This document shows positions 1 through 6,226 of a stretch of DNA of 17,761 bases, in pieces. Under the pieces are notes generated by a model. The model worked only from the letters and a program-made list of their open reading frames with translations, was not told where the DNA came from and ran no database searches. This DNA comes from Gammaproteobacteria bacterium (GTDB lineage Bacteria; Pseudomonadota; Gammaproteobacteria; UBA9214). Positions within the stretch are counted from its first letter, which is position 1. Every line of letters starts with the position of its first letter. Position numbers and translations under genes: made by a program. The stretch is taken from contig DAOVVG010000024.1 of the NCBI GenBank assembly GCA_030632175.1, positions 1 through 17,761 on the forward strand, given 5' to 3'.

Positions 1-22
1 CACTGCGATTCTTGTTGCCTGC

Positions 23-41
23 CCCTCCCCGTACGGGAGGG
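23..41. other. Short inverted repeat upstream of yaaA
   Basis: A perfect 7-base inverted repeat, CCCTCCC (23-29) and GGGAGGG (35-41), has a 5-base loop. No T-run follows on either strand, so it is not a standard intrinsic terminator. It could be the end of an upstream gene's transcript or a structured part of the yaaA leader. I see no gene in the first 88 bases. Confidence 0.3.
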
Positions 42-88
42 TTGGAGAGAAGGGATAATAAACACTGGTATTTATCGATGAAACAAAC

Positions 89-862
89 ATGATCATTACC
101 TTATCCCCGTCCAAGGGCCAGGATTTTGAAACCCCCGGACTGACGAAGAAATATTCCCGGCCCGCTGATTTAAAGGATTCCGAGCTGTTGATCAGGGAGC
201 TGCGGAAAATCAAGCCTGTAAAGCTGCAGCAGCTGATGGATGTCAGCAGTAATATTGCCGAGCTGAATGTGGGTCGTTACAGGTCGTTCCAGACGCCGTT
301 TACACTCAAGAATGCCAGGCAGGCCATCCTTGCCTTCAAGGGTGATGTCTACAGCGGGATTGATGTCGAGCATTTCATGGCAGAAGACTATGACTATGCG
401 CAGGACCATTTGCGCATTTTGTCGGGGTTATACGGTTGTCTGCGGCCGCTGGATTTGATTCAGCCCTACCGGCTGGAGATGAAGACGAAGCTGAAGAACC
501 CGCGCGGCGACAATCTATACCAGTTCTGGGGCGAGGAAATTACCAACAGCCTCAACAAGGCGCTGAAAAAACAGCAGCAGCCGGTGCTGGTGAACCTGGC
601 TTCCAACGAGTACTTCAAGTCCGTCAAGCCGAAGTTGCTGCAGGGCGAGCTGCTGAATATTAATTTCAAGGAAACCAAAAACGGAAAAACCCGGGTGGTT
701 GCCATCTTTGCCAAGCGTGCACGCGGCATGATGGCGGATTACATTATCCGTAACCGTATAGAGGCCCCTGCCGGCATTAAAAAATTCAGGAAGGGCGGTT
801 ACCGCTTCTCAAAAGCGTTGTCCGACGACAAGCAATGGACCTTTGAGCGGCCACAGCCGTAG
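89..862 (+). CDS. yaaA: Peroxide stress protein YaaA (UPF0246/DUF328)
   Basis: The 257-residue product matches the YaaA family over its whole length and has the family's usual size. Recognisable conserved stretches are the N-terminal LSPSKGQDFE (about residues 5-14), ARQAILAFKGDVY (about 76-88), LSGLYGCLRPLDLIQPYRLE (about 111-130), YQFWG (about 144-148), NLASNEYFKSVKPK (about 169-182) and the basic AKRARG stretch (about 208-213). In E. coli, YaaA is a cytoplasmic protein induced by OxyR that lowers intracellular iron during hydrogen peroxide stress and can bind DNA. Its exact biochemical activity is less clear. The ATG at 89 aligns with the family start, though no strong Shine-Dalgarno precedes it. 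The gene stands alone on the plus strand. It converges on the arsenite transporter with only five bases between the two stop codons and no visible terminator. Confidence 0.95.
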   Translation: MIITLSPSKGQDFETPGLTKKYSRPADLKDSELLIRELRKIKPVKLQQLMDVSSNIAELNVGRYRSFQTPFTLKNARQAILAFKGDVYSGIDVEHFMAEDYDYAQDHLRILSGLYGCLRPLDLIQPYRLEMKTKLKNPRGDNLYQFWGEEITNSLNKALKKQQQPVLVNLASNEYFKSVKPKLLQGELLNINFKETKNGKTRVVAIFAKRARGMMADYIIRNRIEAPAGIKKFRKGGYRFSKALSDDKQWTFERPQP

Positions 863-867
863 CTGCT

Positions 868-1908
868 TCAGACGGGCGTCTCAATTGCACGCTGGTACCA
901 CGGGCGCGTGGCATTGACGATGCGTACCACCGATAACATCACTGGCACCTCGACCAGCACACCGACCACGGTTGCCAGCGCAGCACCGGAATTCAGGCCA
1001 TAGAGACTGATGGCGGTGGCGACTGCCAGTTCGAAGAAGTTGCTGGCACCGATGAGAGCCGCCGGTGCGGCCACACGGTGGTCGACGCCGAAACGGCGGC
1101 TCAGCAGGTAGGCCAGTCCGGAATTAAAATACACCTGGATCAGGATCGGTACTGCCAGCAGCAGGATGATAAATGGCTGTTCGATAATCTGTTTTCCCTG
1201 AAAGCCAAATAACAGCAGCAGCGTGGCCAGTAACGCCAGCAGAGACAGCGGCTGCAGCAGCTGCAGCCGGCGCGCCAGTTGAGCCTCGCCGTGTTCCATG
1301 TTGATGAGCCTGCGACGCCAGAGTGATGCAACAATGACCGGCAACACGATGTACAGCACCACCGACAGTACCAGTGTGTCCCAGGGTACGGTAATGGAGG
1401 CGATCCCCAGCAGCAGAGCCACTATGGGTGCAAATGCAAATACCATGATGACGTCATTCAGCGCGACCTGTGTCAGGGTAAAGCCGGGATGGCCGTTGGT
1501 CAGGTTGCTCCATACAAACACCATGGCGGTACAGGGTGCGGCTGCGAGGATAATCAGTCCGGCGATATAACTGTCAATTTGTGCGGCAGGCAACCAGTCG
1601 GCAAACAGGACGCGGATAAACAGCCATCCCAGTAGTGCCATGGAAAAGGGTTTTACTGCCCAGTTTACAAACAGCGTGATGCCGACACCGCGCGCGTGTT
1701 TTCTGACTTCGTGCAGTGCACGGAAATCGATCTTCAGCAGCATCGGTAAAATCATCAGCCATACCAGCACAGCGACGGGCAGATTGACGTTTGCGATCTC
1801 CAGTTCACCGAGTGCATGGAATGTGTTCGGAAACCAGTGACCCAGCGTGATGCCGGCAATGATGCACAGCAGTACCCAGATGCTCAGGTAGCGCTCAAAC
1901 AGACTCAT
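868..1908 (-). CDS. acr3: Arsenite efflux permease, ACR3 family
   Basis: This 346-residue inner-membrane protein carries about ten hydrophobic segments, the usual size and topology of ACR3 (BART superfamily) transporters, which expel arsenite using the proton motive force. The essential cysteine lies in AAPCTAMVFVWSNLT (Cys126), followed by ALNDVIMVFAF (about 149-159). The second family hallmark, GASNFFELAVATAI (about 287-300), contains the conserved Glu293. The start is taken at the ATG at 1908 (MSLFERYLS), which matches the family N-terminus. The frame stays open further upstream, but that stretch is the arsC coding region read in another frame. The start overlaps the arsC stop by 14 bases, which suggests translational coupling. 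It is the last gene of the ars operon and exports the As(III) made by ArsC. It may be annotated as arsB in some sources, but it is not of the ArsB sequence family. Confidence 0.95.
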   Translation of the reverse strand: MSLFERYLSIWVLLCIIAGITLGHWFPNTFHALGELEIANVNLPVAVLVWLMILPMLLKIDFRALHEVRKHARGVGITLFVNWAVKPFSMALLGWLFIRVLFADWLPAAQIDSYIAGLIILAAAPCTAMVFVWSNLTNGHPGFTLTQVALNDVIMVFAFAPIVALLLGIASITVPWDTLVLSVVLYIVLPVIVASLWRRRLINMEHGEAQLARRLQLLQPLSLLALLATLLLLFGFQGKQIIEQPFIILLLAVPILIQVYFNSGLAYLLSRRFGVDHRVAAPAALIGASNFFELAVATAISLYGLNSGAALATVVGVLVEVPVMLSVVRIVNATRPWYQRAIETPV

Positions 1909-2344
1909 GCTGTTCGGTGCTCGCCGGGCCTGAGGCTGGCAGACTGTCGAGCAGTTCCTGTACCCGTTGTTTGATGTCATCACGGCTGGCGCGAAATACC
2001 TGCATGATTTCTGACTCGCTACCGCTCGCCTTGGCCGGATCCTGCAGCGGCCAGTGAATCTTGTTTTTTCCCGGTGGCAGGGCCGGGCAGCTTTCGTCGG
2101 CATGGCCGCAGACCGTGACGATCAGGTCTGCGGCGTCCAGCATGGCTTCGGTCACGCGCGTGGATTCCTGCCCCGAAATGTCGATGCCGGCTTCCCGCAT
2201 GACGGCGATGGCGCGCGGGTTCTTGCCGTGTGCCTCGATGCCGGCGGATTGTGCGCTGATGGAGTCACCACCCAGATGGCGTGCCCAGCCCTCGGCAATT
2301 TGTGAACGGCAGGAGTTGCCGGTACAGAGGAACAGAATATTCAT
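1895..2344 (-). CDS. arsC: Arsenate reductase, thioredoxin-coupled (LMW-PTP type)
   Basis: The 149-residue product is a low-molecular-weight protein tyrosine phosphatase fold protein that reduces arsenate to arsenite. The P-loop is CTGNSCR (Cys7 to Arg13, the CX5R motif) near the N-terminus. Two further cysteines lie in VTVCGHADESCP (Cys79 and Cys86), spaced seven residues apart like Cys82/Cys89 of the staphylococcal pI258 enzyme. The general-acid Asp lies in LQDP (Asp102). These three cysteines indicate the thioredoxin-recycled class rather than the glutaredoxin class. The ATG at 2344 puts the P-loop at its family position. The open frame continues upstream into arsI sequence but is not used. 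It lies 49 bases after arsI and overlaps acr3 by 14 bases. The product supplies As(III) to the ACR3 exporter. Confidence 0.95.
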   Translation of the reverse strand: MNILFLCTGNSCRSQIAEGWARHLGGDSISAQSAGIEAHGKNPRAIAVMREAGIDISGQESTRVTEAMLDAADLIVTVCGHADESCPALPPGKNKIHWPLQDPAKASGSESEIMQVFRASRDDIKQRVQELLDSLPASGPASTEQHESV

Positions 2345-2393
2345 TGATTGAATTCCGGTATCTACAGTTATCGGGGTTGCTGCGTCTTGCCTG

Positions 2394-2834
2394 TCAGCAA
2401 CATCCTGCTGTTGCCATTTTCGGTACACAACAACCGCTGGCTGCAGGCGCTTCATCGCCACAACTGAAGGTCGGGATGGTCTCCAGTGAATGAAAGCTTT
2501 CCCAGGCGATGCCCTGCGGGTCCTGTGTCCAGTACTTGTCGGAACGTGCATAGCAGCAGGCCGCACCACGTTGTTCATGCCCGGCTATGCCGGCCTGCTG
2601 CAGGCGCGACTGGATCGCCGTGAGTTCGGTATCGTTGTCTGCCTGTATGCCGATGTGATCGACCCCGGTTTCCGAGCCGCGTTTTGATATCGCGAAATTA
2701 ACCGCCGGTTCGGCCAGGTCCCACTTGGCGTAATCGGCTTTTATTACGCTCGGATCACTGCCGAACAGTGCTGAATAAAAACGGATGTTCTGATCTATAT
2801 CTTCTACTGAAATATGTACGTGTAAACGACTCAT
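2394..2834 (-). CDS. arsI: ArsI/CadI-family glyoxalase-fold protein, probable C-As lyase
   Basis: The 146-residue protein belongs to the vicinal oxygen chelate (glyoxalase/dioxygenase) family. It starts MSRLHVHISVEDIDQNIRFY and carries the features of ArsI, the Fe(II)-dependent dioxygenase that cleaves the carbon-arsenic bond of trivalent organoarsenicals such as methylarsenite. Candidate metal ligands are His5, His60 (GVDHIGIQ) and Glu112 (AWESF). The vicinal cysteine pair Cys93-Cys94 in GAACCYARSDKYW is positioned to bind As(III), as in characterised ArsI. The C-terminal tail adds Cys125, Cys135-Cys136 and Cys145-Cys146. Some relatives are named CadI (cadmium-induced), but the ars operon context favours an arsenic role. 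The reverse complement upstream shows a strong GGAGG ribosome-binding site about seven bases from the ATG. The gene follows arsR after 23 bases. Confidence 0.85.
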   Translation of the reverse strand: MSRLHVHISVEDIDQNIRFYSALFGSDPSVIKADYAKWDLAEPAVNFAISKRGSETGVDHIGIQADNDTELTAIQSRLQQAGIAGHEQRGAACCYARSDKYWTQDPQGIAWESFHSLETIPTFSCGDEAPAASGCCVPKMATAGCC

Positions 2835-2857
2835 GAAGGGCCTCCATCGTTTGGGGT

Positions 2858-3211
2858 TCAGGCGCAGCAGGCGGCGCCGGGTCGGTTGGGCATGTCTTTC
2901 AATACGCGGTGATCACTGCGAAACGGTTCCGCATTCGCATTGCCTGTCAGCGTGTGTTGCAGAATGGTTTGTGCCCACTCGGGCAGGTTCGGGTTGATGC
3001 GGTAATACATCCATTGACCACGACGATGTGTGAGCAGTAATTCCGTTTCACGCAGTTGTGCGAGATGCCGGGAGATTTTTGGCTGCGACAGATCCAGCGC
3101 GTGGGTCAGTTCACAGACGCATAACTCACCTTTCTCTTGCAGCAGCATCAGGGCGCGTAGCCGGGTGGTATCGGCCAGCATGCGGAACAGGGTGTCAGCT
3201 TCAATATGCAT
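2858..3211 (-). CDS. arsR: ArsR-family metalloregulatory repressor
   Basis: This 117-residue winged-helix repressor has the ArsR/SmtB layout: an N-terminal helix (MLADTTRLRALMLL, about 11-24), the metal-site helix ELCVCEL (29-35, Cys31 and Cys33), the recognition helix-turn-helix (DLSQPKISRHLAQLRETELL, about 40-59) and the wing (THRRGQWMYYRI). The E. coli R773-type site uses a third cysteine three residues after ELCVC. Here that place is Thr36, and the protein ends with another pair, Cys115-Cys116, which may complete or replace the site. As(III) binding should release the repressor from the two operators just upstream and induce the arsR-arsI-arsC-acr3 operon. No Shine-Dalgarno precedes the ATG at 3211, which lies only six bases after a good -10 box, so a leaderless transcript is possible. 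Confidence 0.93.
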   Translation of the reverse strand: MHIEADTLFRMLADTTRLRALMLLQEKGELCVCELTHALDLSQPKISRHLAQLRETELLLTHRRGQWMYYRINPNLPEWAQTILQHTLTGNANAEPFRSDHRVLKDMPNRPGAACCA

Positions 3212-3217
3212 GGCTTA

Positions 3218-3246
3218 AATATATGGCTAAACATATATATGGTCAA
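3218..3246 (-). promoter_or_regulatory. Sigma-70-type promoter of the ars operon
   Basis: On the minus strand, TTGACC (3246-3241, 5/6 to consensus) and TATATT (3223-3218, 5/6) are separated by 17 bases. The -10 box ends six bases before the arsR ATG, so the predicted transcript starts at or next to the start codon. Both boxes lie within the ArsR operator palindromes. The call is by inspection only. Confidence 0.65.
3219..3238. promoter_or_regulatory. ArsR operator 1 (ATATATG-N6-CATATAT)
   Basis: A perfect 7-base inverted repeat, ATATATG at 3219-3225 and CATATAT at 3232-3238, with a 6-base spacer. It overlaps the -10 box and spacer of the ars promoter. AT-rich dyads of this kind are typical ArsR/SmtB targets. 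Its assignment to this ArsR is inferred from position. Confidence 0.65.
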
Positions 3247-3254
3247 GCATATAT
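3235..3254. promoter_or_regulatory. ArsR operator 2 (ATATATG-N6-CATATAT)
   Basis: A second perfect copy of the same dyad, ATATATG at 3235-3241 and CATATAT at 3248-3254, again with a 6-base spacer. It covers the -35 box. Its centre is 16 bases from that of operator 1, and the two share four bases, forming the palindrome CATATATATG at 3232-3241. Two repressor dimers could sit side by side. Confidence 0.6.
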
Positions 3255-3260
3255 TTAGTC

Positions 3261-3477
3261 GGGTATCAGGATTGCATCAAGTTGTTGTTTTAATTCTGAT
3301 AAATTGGTTGTGCTAGCGTGTTTAACGGACCGCGACTGCGGTTGTAAACGGCACATTCATGTCCTGCCGGCATGATGAGCCGTACCCTGTTGGTGCCCAT
3401 GCGACCCAAACCGATCATCCCTGTTTGCCTGTCTGCTTCCTTGTTTGTTTAACCTGTGCGGCAAATATAAATTTTTT
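3261..3477. other. Intergenic stretch between the ars promoter and the REP hairpin
   Basis: I see no convincing gene here. One short plus-strand frame (about 3359-3480) has no ribosome-binding site and no recognisable sequence. The stretch is AT-richer near 3290 and ends in a T-run just before the REP palindrome. With the operators and REP it makes up the roughly 350-base gap between arsR and glk, both on the minus strand. Confidence 0.5.
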
Positions 3478-3536
3478 GTAGGAGCGGATCTCGTCCGCGA
3501 TAGAAGCTGAAAATCGCGGACGAGATCCGCTCCTAC
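3478..3536. repeat. REP-like palindrome, copy 1
   Basis: Two perfect 24-base arms (3478-3501 and 3513-3536) in inverted orientation enclose an 11-base loop. The arm opens GTAGGAGCGG, has the core ATCTCGT and closes CCGCGAT. The same arm recurs at 17581-17649 and a variant at 15612-15682. This resembles the extragenic palindromes (REP/BIME) common in gammaproteobacteria. It lies downstream of glk and upstream of the ars promoter. No T-run follows the hairpin in the direction of glk transcription, so a role as intrinsic terminator is doubtful. Stabilising the glk mRNA 3' end is possible. Confidence 0.85.
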
Positions 3537-3563
3537 GGTTATCGCAATTAATCCTGCGTTATA

Positions 3564-4553
3564 TTAAGACGCGGCAAACACCGCTGCTCCCTGCAGCGCC
3601 GTGTCGTCATTTAACACTACCCGTACCGGAATCCGTTCCAGCAGCGCCCGCATGCGTCCCTTGGCACGAAAGGCCTTTATGAAAGTACCGTCCTGTAATT
3701 GTTCCAGTATCTTTGGGGCGATGCCGCCCGCAATATACAGGCCACCGGTCGCCATCAGTTTCAATGCAAGGTTGCCAGCCTCGACCCCATAGAGGTGTAG
3801 AAACAGGCCAAGTGATTCCGTACAGATGGCGTCATGTCCCTGCTGTGCGGCTGCAGCAATGGCAGCAGCCGCATCACCTTCGCGCATCGCCTGCTGTAAC
3901 CAGTCTGGCGCTTTTCGCTGGCGTAACTGGCACAAACATTCGTGAATACTGACCAGGCCATTGCCCGAAACGATACGTTCCCAGCTGACGTGATCATGTT
4001 GTTTTAACAGGTGGCGCAGCAAGGTCATGTCCAGTTCGGTCTGCGGGCTGAAGTCCGCATGACCGCCTTCACAGGCAAAGGGATGGTGCTGATGGCCGTC
4101 GAAATACAGTCCGGCTTCGCCGAGTCCGGTGCCGGCCGCGATAATGGCGGCATTGCCGCTGGCCTGCGTGATGCCCGGTTGCAGCGTCAGCAAGTCAGTG
4201 TCCTGCAACGTGCGCAGTCCCCACGCCGTGGCCTCCATGTCATTCAGCAGAGACACCCTGTCAAGATCAAGCTGTGTAGCAATTTCCGTAGCGTCGAGTT
4301 GCCAGGGCAGGTTGGTAATGCGGGCCGTCTGACGGTGCACCGGGCCAGCGACACCCAGGCAGGCGGCCTGCAGCGGCTGCTGATGTGTCTCGGAAAACAC
4401 TGCCAGGATGTCGTTCAGGGACGCATATTGCTGACTCGGGTAACTGGTTTTTACCAGGGCGTGCGTTTGCTGGTCGCTGACATTAAACACCGCCAGCCGG
4501 GTGTTGGTGCCGCCGACATCGCCGGCAAGTACGCAATGCGTCTGAGCGGTCAC
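3564..4553 (-). CDS. glk: Glucokinase (E. coli Glk family)
   Basis: The 329-residue product phosphorylates glucose to glucose-6-phosphate with ATP in the cytoplasm. It has the family layout: the phosphate-binding loop GDVGGTNTRLAVF (about 11-23), GVAGPV (about 67-72), NLPW, the catalytic-aspartate segment LLNDMEATAWG, the second ATP-site motif AAGTGLGEAGL, the glucose-binding EGGHADFSP, SGNGL, and YIAGGIAPK near the C-terminus. Length is normal (E. coli Glk is 321). The ATG at 4553 directly follows the stop codon of the pyrophosphatase gene, leaving no spacer, so the two are very likely co-transcribed and may be translationally coupled. It is the last gene of the CHAD-ppa-glk cluster and is followed by a REP hairpin. 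ATP as phosphate donor is assumed from the family. The sequence alone cannot exclude polyphosphate use. Confidence 0.95.
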   Translation of the reverse strand: MTAQTHCVLAGDVGGTNTRLAVFNVSDQQTHALVKTSYPSQQYASLNDILAVFSETHQQPLQAACLGVAGPVHRQTARITNLPWQLDATEIATQLDLDRVSLLNDMEATAWGLRTLQDTDLLTLQPGITQASGNAAIIAAGTGLGEAGLYFDGHQHHPFACEGGHADFSPQTELDMTLLRHLLKQHDHVSWERIVSGNGLVSIHECLCQLRQRKAPDWLQQAMREGDAAAAIAAAAQQGHDAICTESLGLFLHLYGVEAGNLALKLMATGGLYIAGGIAPKILEQLQDGTFIKAFRAKGRMRALLERIPVRVVLNDDTALQGAAVFAAS

Positions 4554-5102
4554 TTAGAAGCAGGGCTTGACCGGTGCATTTTTGAAACGCTCGATGCTCG
4601 ACAGGATTTCCTGGCAAGCGGCGTCGCGATCTTCCCAGCCATCAATCCTGACCCACTTGTTGGCTTCGAGGTCCTTGTAGTGATCGAAGAAGTGCGCAAT
4701 CTGGTCGAGTAACTGTTGCGGCAGGTCTTCGATGGTTTGTATATGACGGTAGTGCGTGGAGAGTTTGTCGATCGGCACGGCGAGTACCTTGGCATCCGGA
4801 CCCGATTCGTCCGTCATGTTCATGATGCTGATGGGGCGGCAGCAAATCACCGAACCGCTGATCAATGGTATGGGGGTGATGACCAGCACGTCCACCGGGT
4901 CGCCATCCTCGGACAGGGTGTGTGGAATGTAACCGTAGTTGCAAGGGTAGTGCATGGCCGTGTTCATGAAACGGTCAACGAACATGGCGCCGGTCTCCTT
5001 GTCGACCTCGTACTTTACCGGGTCACTGTGCGCCGGAATCTCGATGATGACATTGATCTCATCGGGGACATTGTTGCCGTAGGTGACTCTGTCAAGATTC
5101 AT
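4554..5102 (-). CDS. ppa: Inorganic pyrophosphatase, family I
   Basis: This soluble enzyme hydrolyses pyrophosphate to two phosphates and pulls biosynthetic reactions forward. The 182-residue product matches E. coli Ppa closely. Active-site residues are all present: Glu21, Lys30 and Glu32 (EIPAHSDPVKYEV), Arg44 (FVDRFM), Tyr56, Asp66/Asp68/Asp71 in EDGDPVDVLV, and Asp98, Asp103 and Lys105 in MTDESGPDAK. The start is uncertain. I chose the ATG at 5102 (MNLDRV), which fits the family N-terminus. An in-frame GTG at 5114 would add four residues, and neither has a clear Shine-Dalgarno. The gene lies about 60 bases after the CHAD-domain gene and abuts glk, so it is the middle gene of a leftward cluster. 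Confidence 0.95.
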   Translation of the reverse strand: MNLDRVTYGNNVPDEINVIIEIPAHSDPVKYEVDKETGAMFVDRFMNTAMHYPCNYGYIPHTLSEDGDPVDVLVITPIPLISGSVICCRPISIMNMTDESGPDAKVLAVPIDKLSTHYRHIQTIEDLPQQLLDQIAHFFDHYKDLEANKWVRIDGWEDRDAACQEILSSIERFKNAPVKPCF

Positions 5103-5160
5103 AATTTGTTGCACTCATGATGCTGGTCCGGGGTGGCATTATAGCGCCATGCCCGGGCGC

Positions 5161-6057
5161 TTATCCGGTGAAACTGCCCGGCTTGCCCGTGAAAACCGGT
5201 GTAGCGAGTCGCAGTGCCCGCGACAGCAGCACGATCCGCCGCGTCTCGGCGAGACTGATCAGTAATTCCCGGCGAACAGGGTTGCAGGAGATCTCCGGGT
5301 AATCATGCAGTGTCTCGATCAGGACGGCAAGATCGTTGTCTTGTCCGAGTGTTTGCTCTATATCGCGCAGCGTGTCGGTTAGCCGCAGTGGTTTTATATA
5401 TGTGTGCTTGCGCAGCAGCCGTAGCTGGTACCACAGGCTTTTTACCTGTCTGCGAAAATGATGGCTGTTTTGCGTCGTTGGCGAGGAGCGCAGTTTTTCC
5501 AGTGCACGCTGGCAGCGCAGACAGGTTTTTCTGATACCGGTTTTCAGTGTCTTGCGCGAGAGCTGCTCAAGGTCCAGACCGGCAAGTTGTTGTGCCAGGC
5601 CGGCCAGCTGTTTGCGGGTGCCGGTGAGGTCCAGTCCGGATACCTGCTGCTGCAGGGCAAGGCTGTGCCGACGGGCTAGCGACTTTCGTACCGGTTCAAG
5701 TGCAGTGTCGTCAAGCATGACAGAAAAATGATCAGTCAGTTTTTGCAGTGTATCCGGCAGAGCGGCGCTGACGCGGGTGTTGCCTAACTGCTGTCCGAAG
5801 CGTTGCAGGCGGTTATTGTGGCGTTTAAAGGTTTTGTTATTCAGCGCGGGGCGGATCAGGCGTAACAGGGCGCGCAGTTTTTTTACGTTTTTTCGGGCAT
5901 CGCGGACCGCTGTATCCGGATGGATATCCTTGTCTGCCAGTTGTGCGCCGGCATCATCCAGCAGTTCGTTGATGACGCGCGCAACGCCGTCCGCCAGGGG
6001 TTCGCTTTTTAACAATTGAAATGGCACTGCATGTACCCGAATTATTGGTATTGTCAT
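5161..6057 (-). CDS. CHAD-domain protein (probable polyphosphate-associated)
   Basis: The 298-residue protein is a single all-helical CHAD domain (conserved histidine alpha-helical domain), rich in Lys, Arg and His. The first signature, VRDARKNVKKLRALLRLIRP (51-70), has Arg52 where many members have the first conserved His. The second, HHFRRQVKSLWYQLRLL (197-213), keeps its His, and LGQDNDLAVL (235-244) is the third. CHAD proteins bind inorganic polyphosphate and in some bacteria localise to polyphosphate granules. No signal peptide, membrane segment or fused CYTH domain is visible. The gene leads a cluster with pyrophosphatase and glucokinase, which fits phosphate metabolism. The ATG at 6057 lacks a good ribosome-binding site, and a TATATT box lies only three bases from it, so a slightly later GTG start (6027) is possible. 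The function is inferred from the domain. Confidence 0.88.
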   Translation of the reverse strand: MTIPIIRVHAVPFQLLKSEPLADGVARVINELLDDAGAQLADKDIHPDTAVRDARKNVKKLRALLRLIRPALNNKTFKRHNNRLQRFGQQLGNTRVSAALPDTLQKLTDHFSVMLDDTALEPVRKSLARRHSLALQQQVSGLDLTGTRKQLAGLAQQLAGLDLEQLSRKTLKTGIRKTCLRCQRALEKLRSSPTTQNSHHFRRQVKSLWYQLRLLRKHTYIKPLRLTDTLRDIEQTLGQDNDLAVLIETLHDYPEISCNPVRRELLISLAETRRIVLLSRALRLATPVFTGKPGSFTG

Positions 6058-6103
6058 TAAAATATAGCATGTAAGTCAGGTTGGCTGCAGATTGCAGGGC
6101 GCC

Positions 6104-6119
6104 TGTCCATGGACATGTC
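6104..6119. other. Overlapping palindromes in a divergent intergenic region
   Basis: TGTCCATGGACA (6104-6115) is a perfect 12-base palindrome and overlaps a second one, GACATGTC (6112-6119). They lie between the divergent CHAD-domain and methyltransferase genes, where a shared operator would be expected. No regulator gene is adjacent, so the role is speculative. Confidence 0.25.
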
Positions 6120-6226
6120 TGCTGTTCATGGCATACTGCTGCATTAATCGCACATCAGGCGCCGGGCCGGACCCGGTCGTATTAAACGGGATCCGGAAAA
6201 GTACCCATAAAAAACAGGAAATCATC

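Noticed and set aside
1909..2103. N-terminal extension of the acr3 frame by 65 residues
   Set aside because: The extension is arsC coding sequence in another frame, and the family start is at 1908.
2345..2578. N-terminal extension of the arsC frame by 78 residues
   Set aside because: It overlaps arsI and would displace the P-loop from its normal position near residue 7.
3359..3480. Short plus-strand frame of about 40 codons in the arsR-glk gap
   Set aside because: No ribosome-binding site, no recognisable sequence, and it runs into the REP hairpin.
3478..3536. Palindromes read as CRISPR repeats or as intrinsic terminators
   Set aside because: There are only isolated inverted pairs, far apart, without regular spacers, and no T-run follows the stems. 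REP-like elements explain them better.
4011..4712. A 233-codon open frame on the plus strand
   Set aside because: It lies antisense to glk and ppa, has no recognisable domain, and both minus-strand genes are fully conserved.
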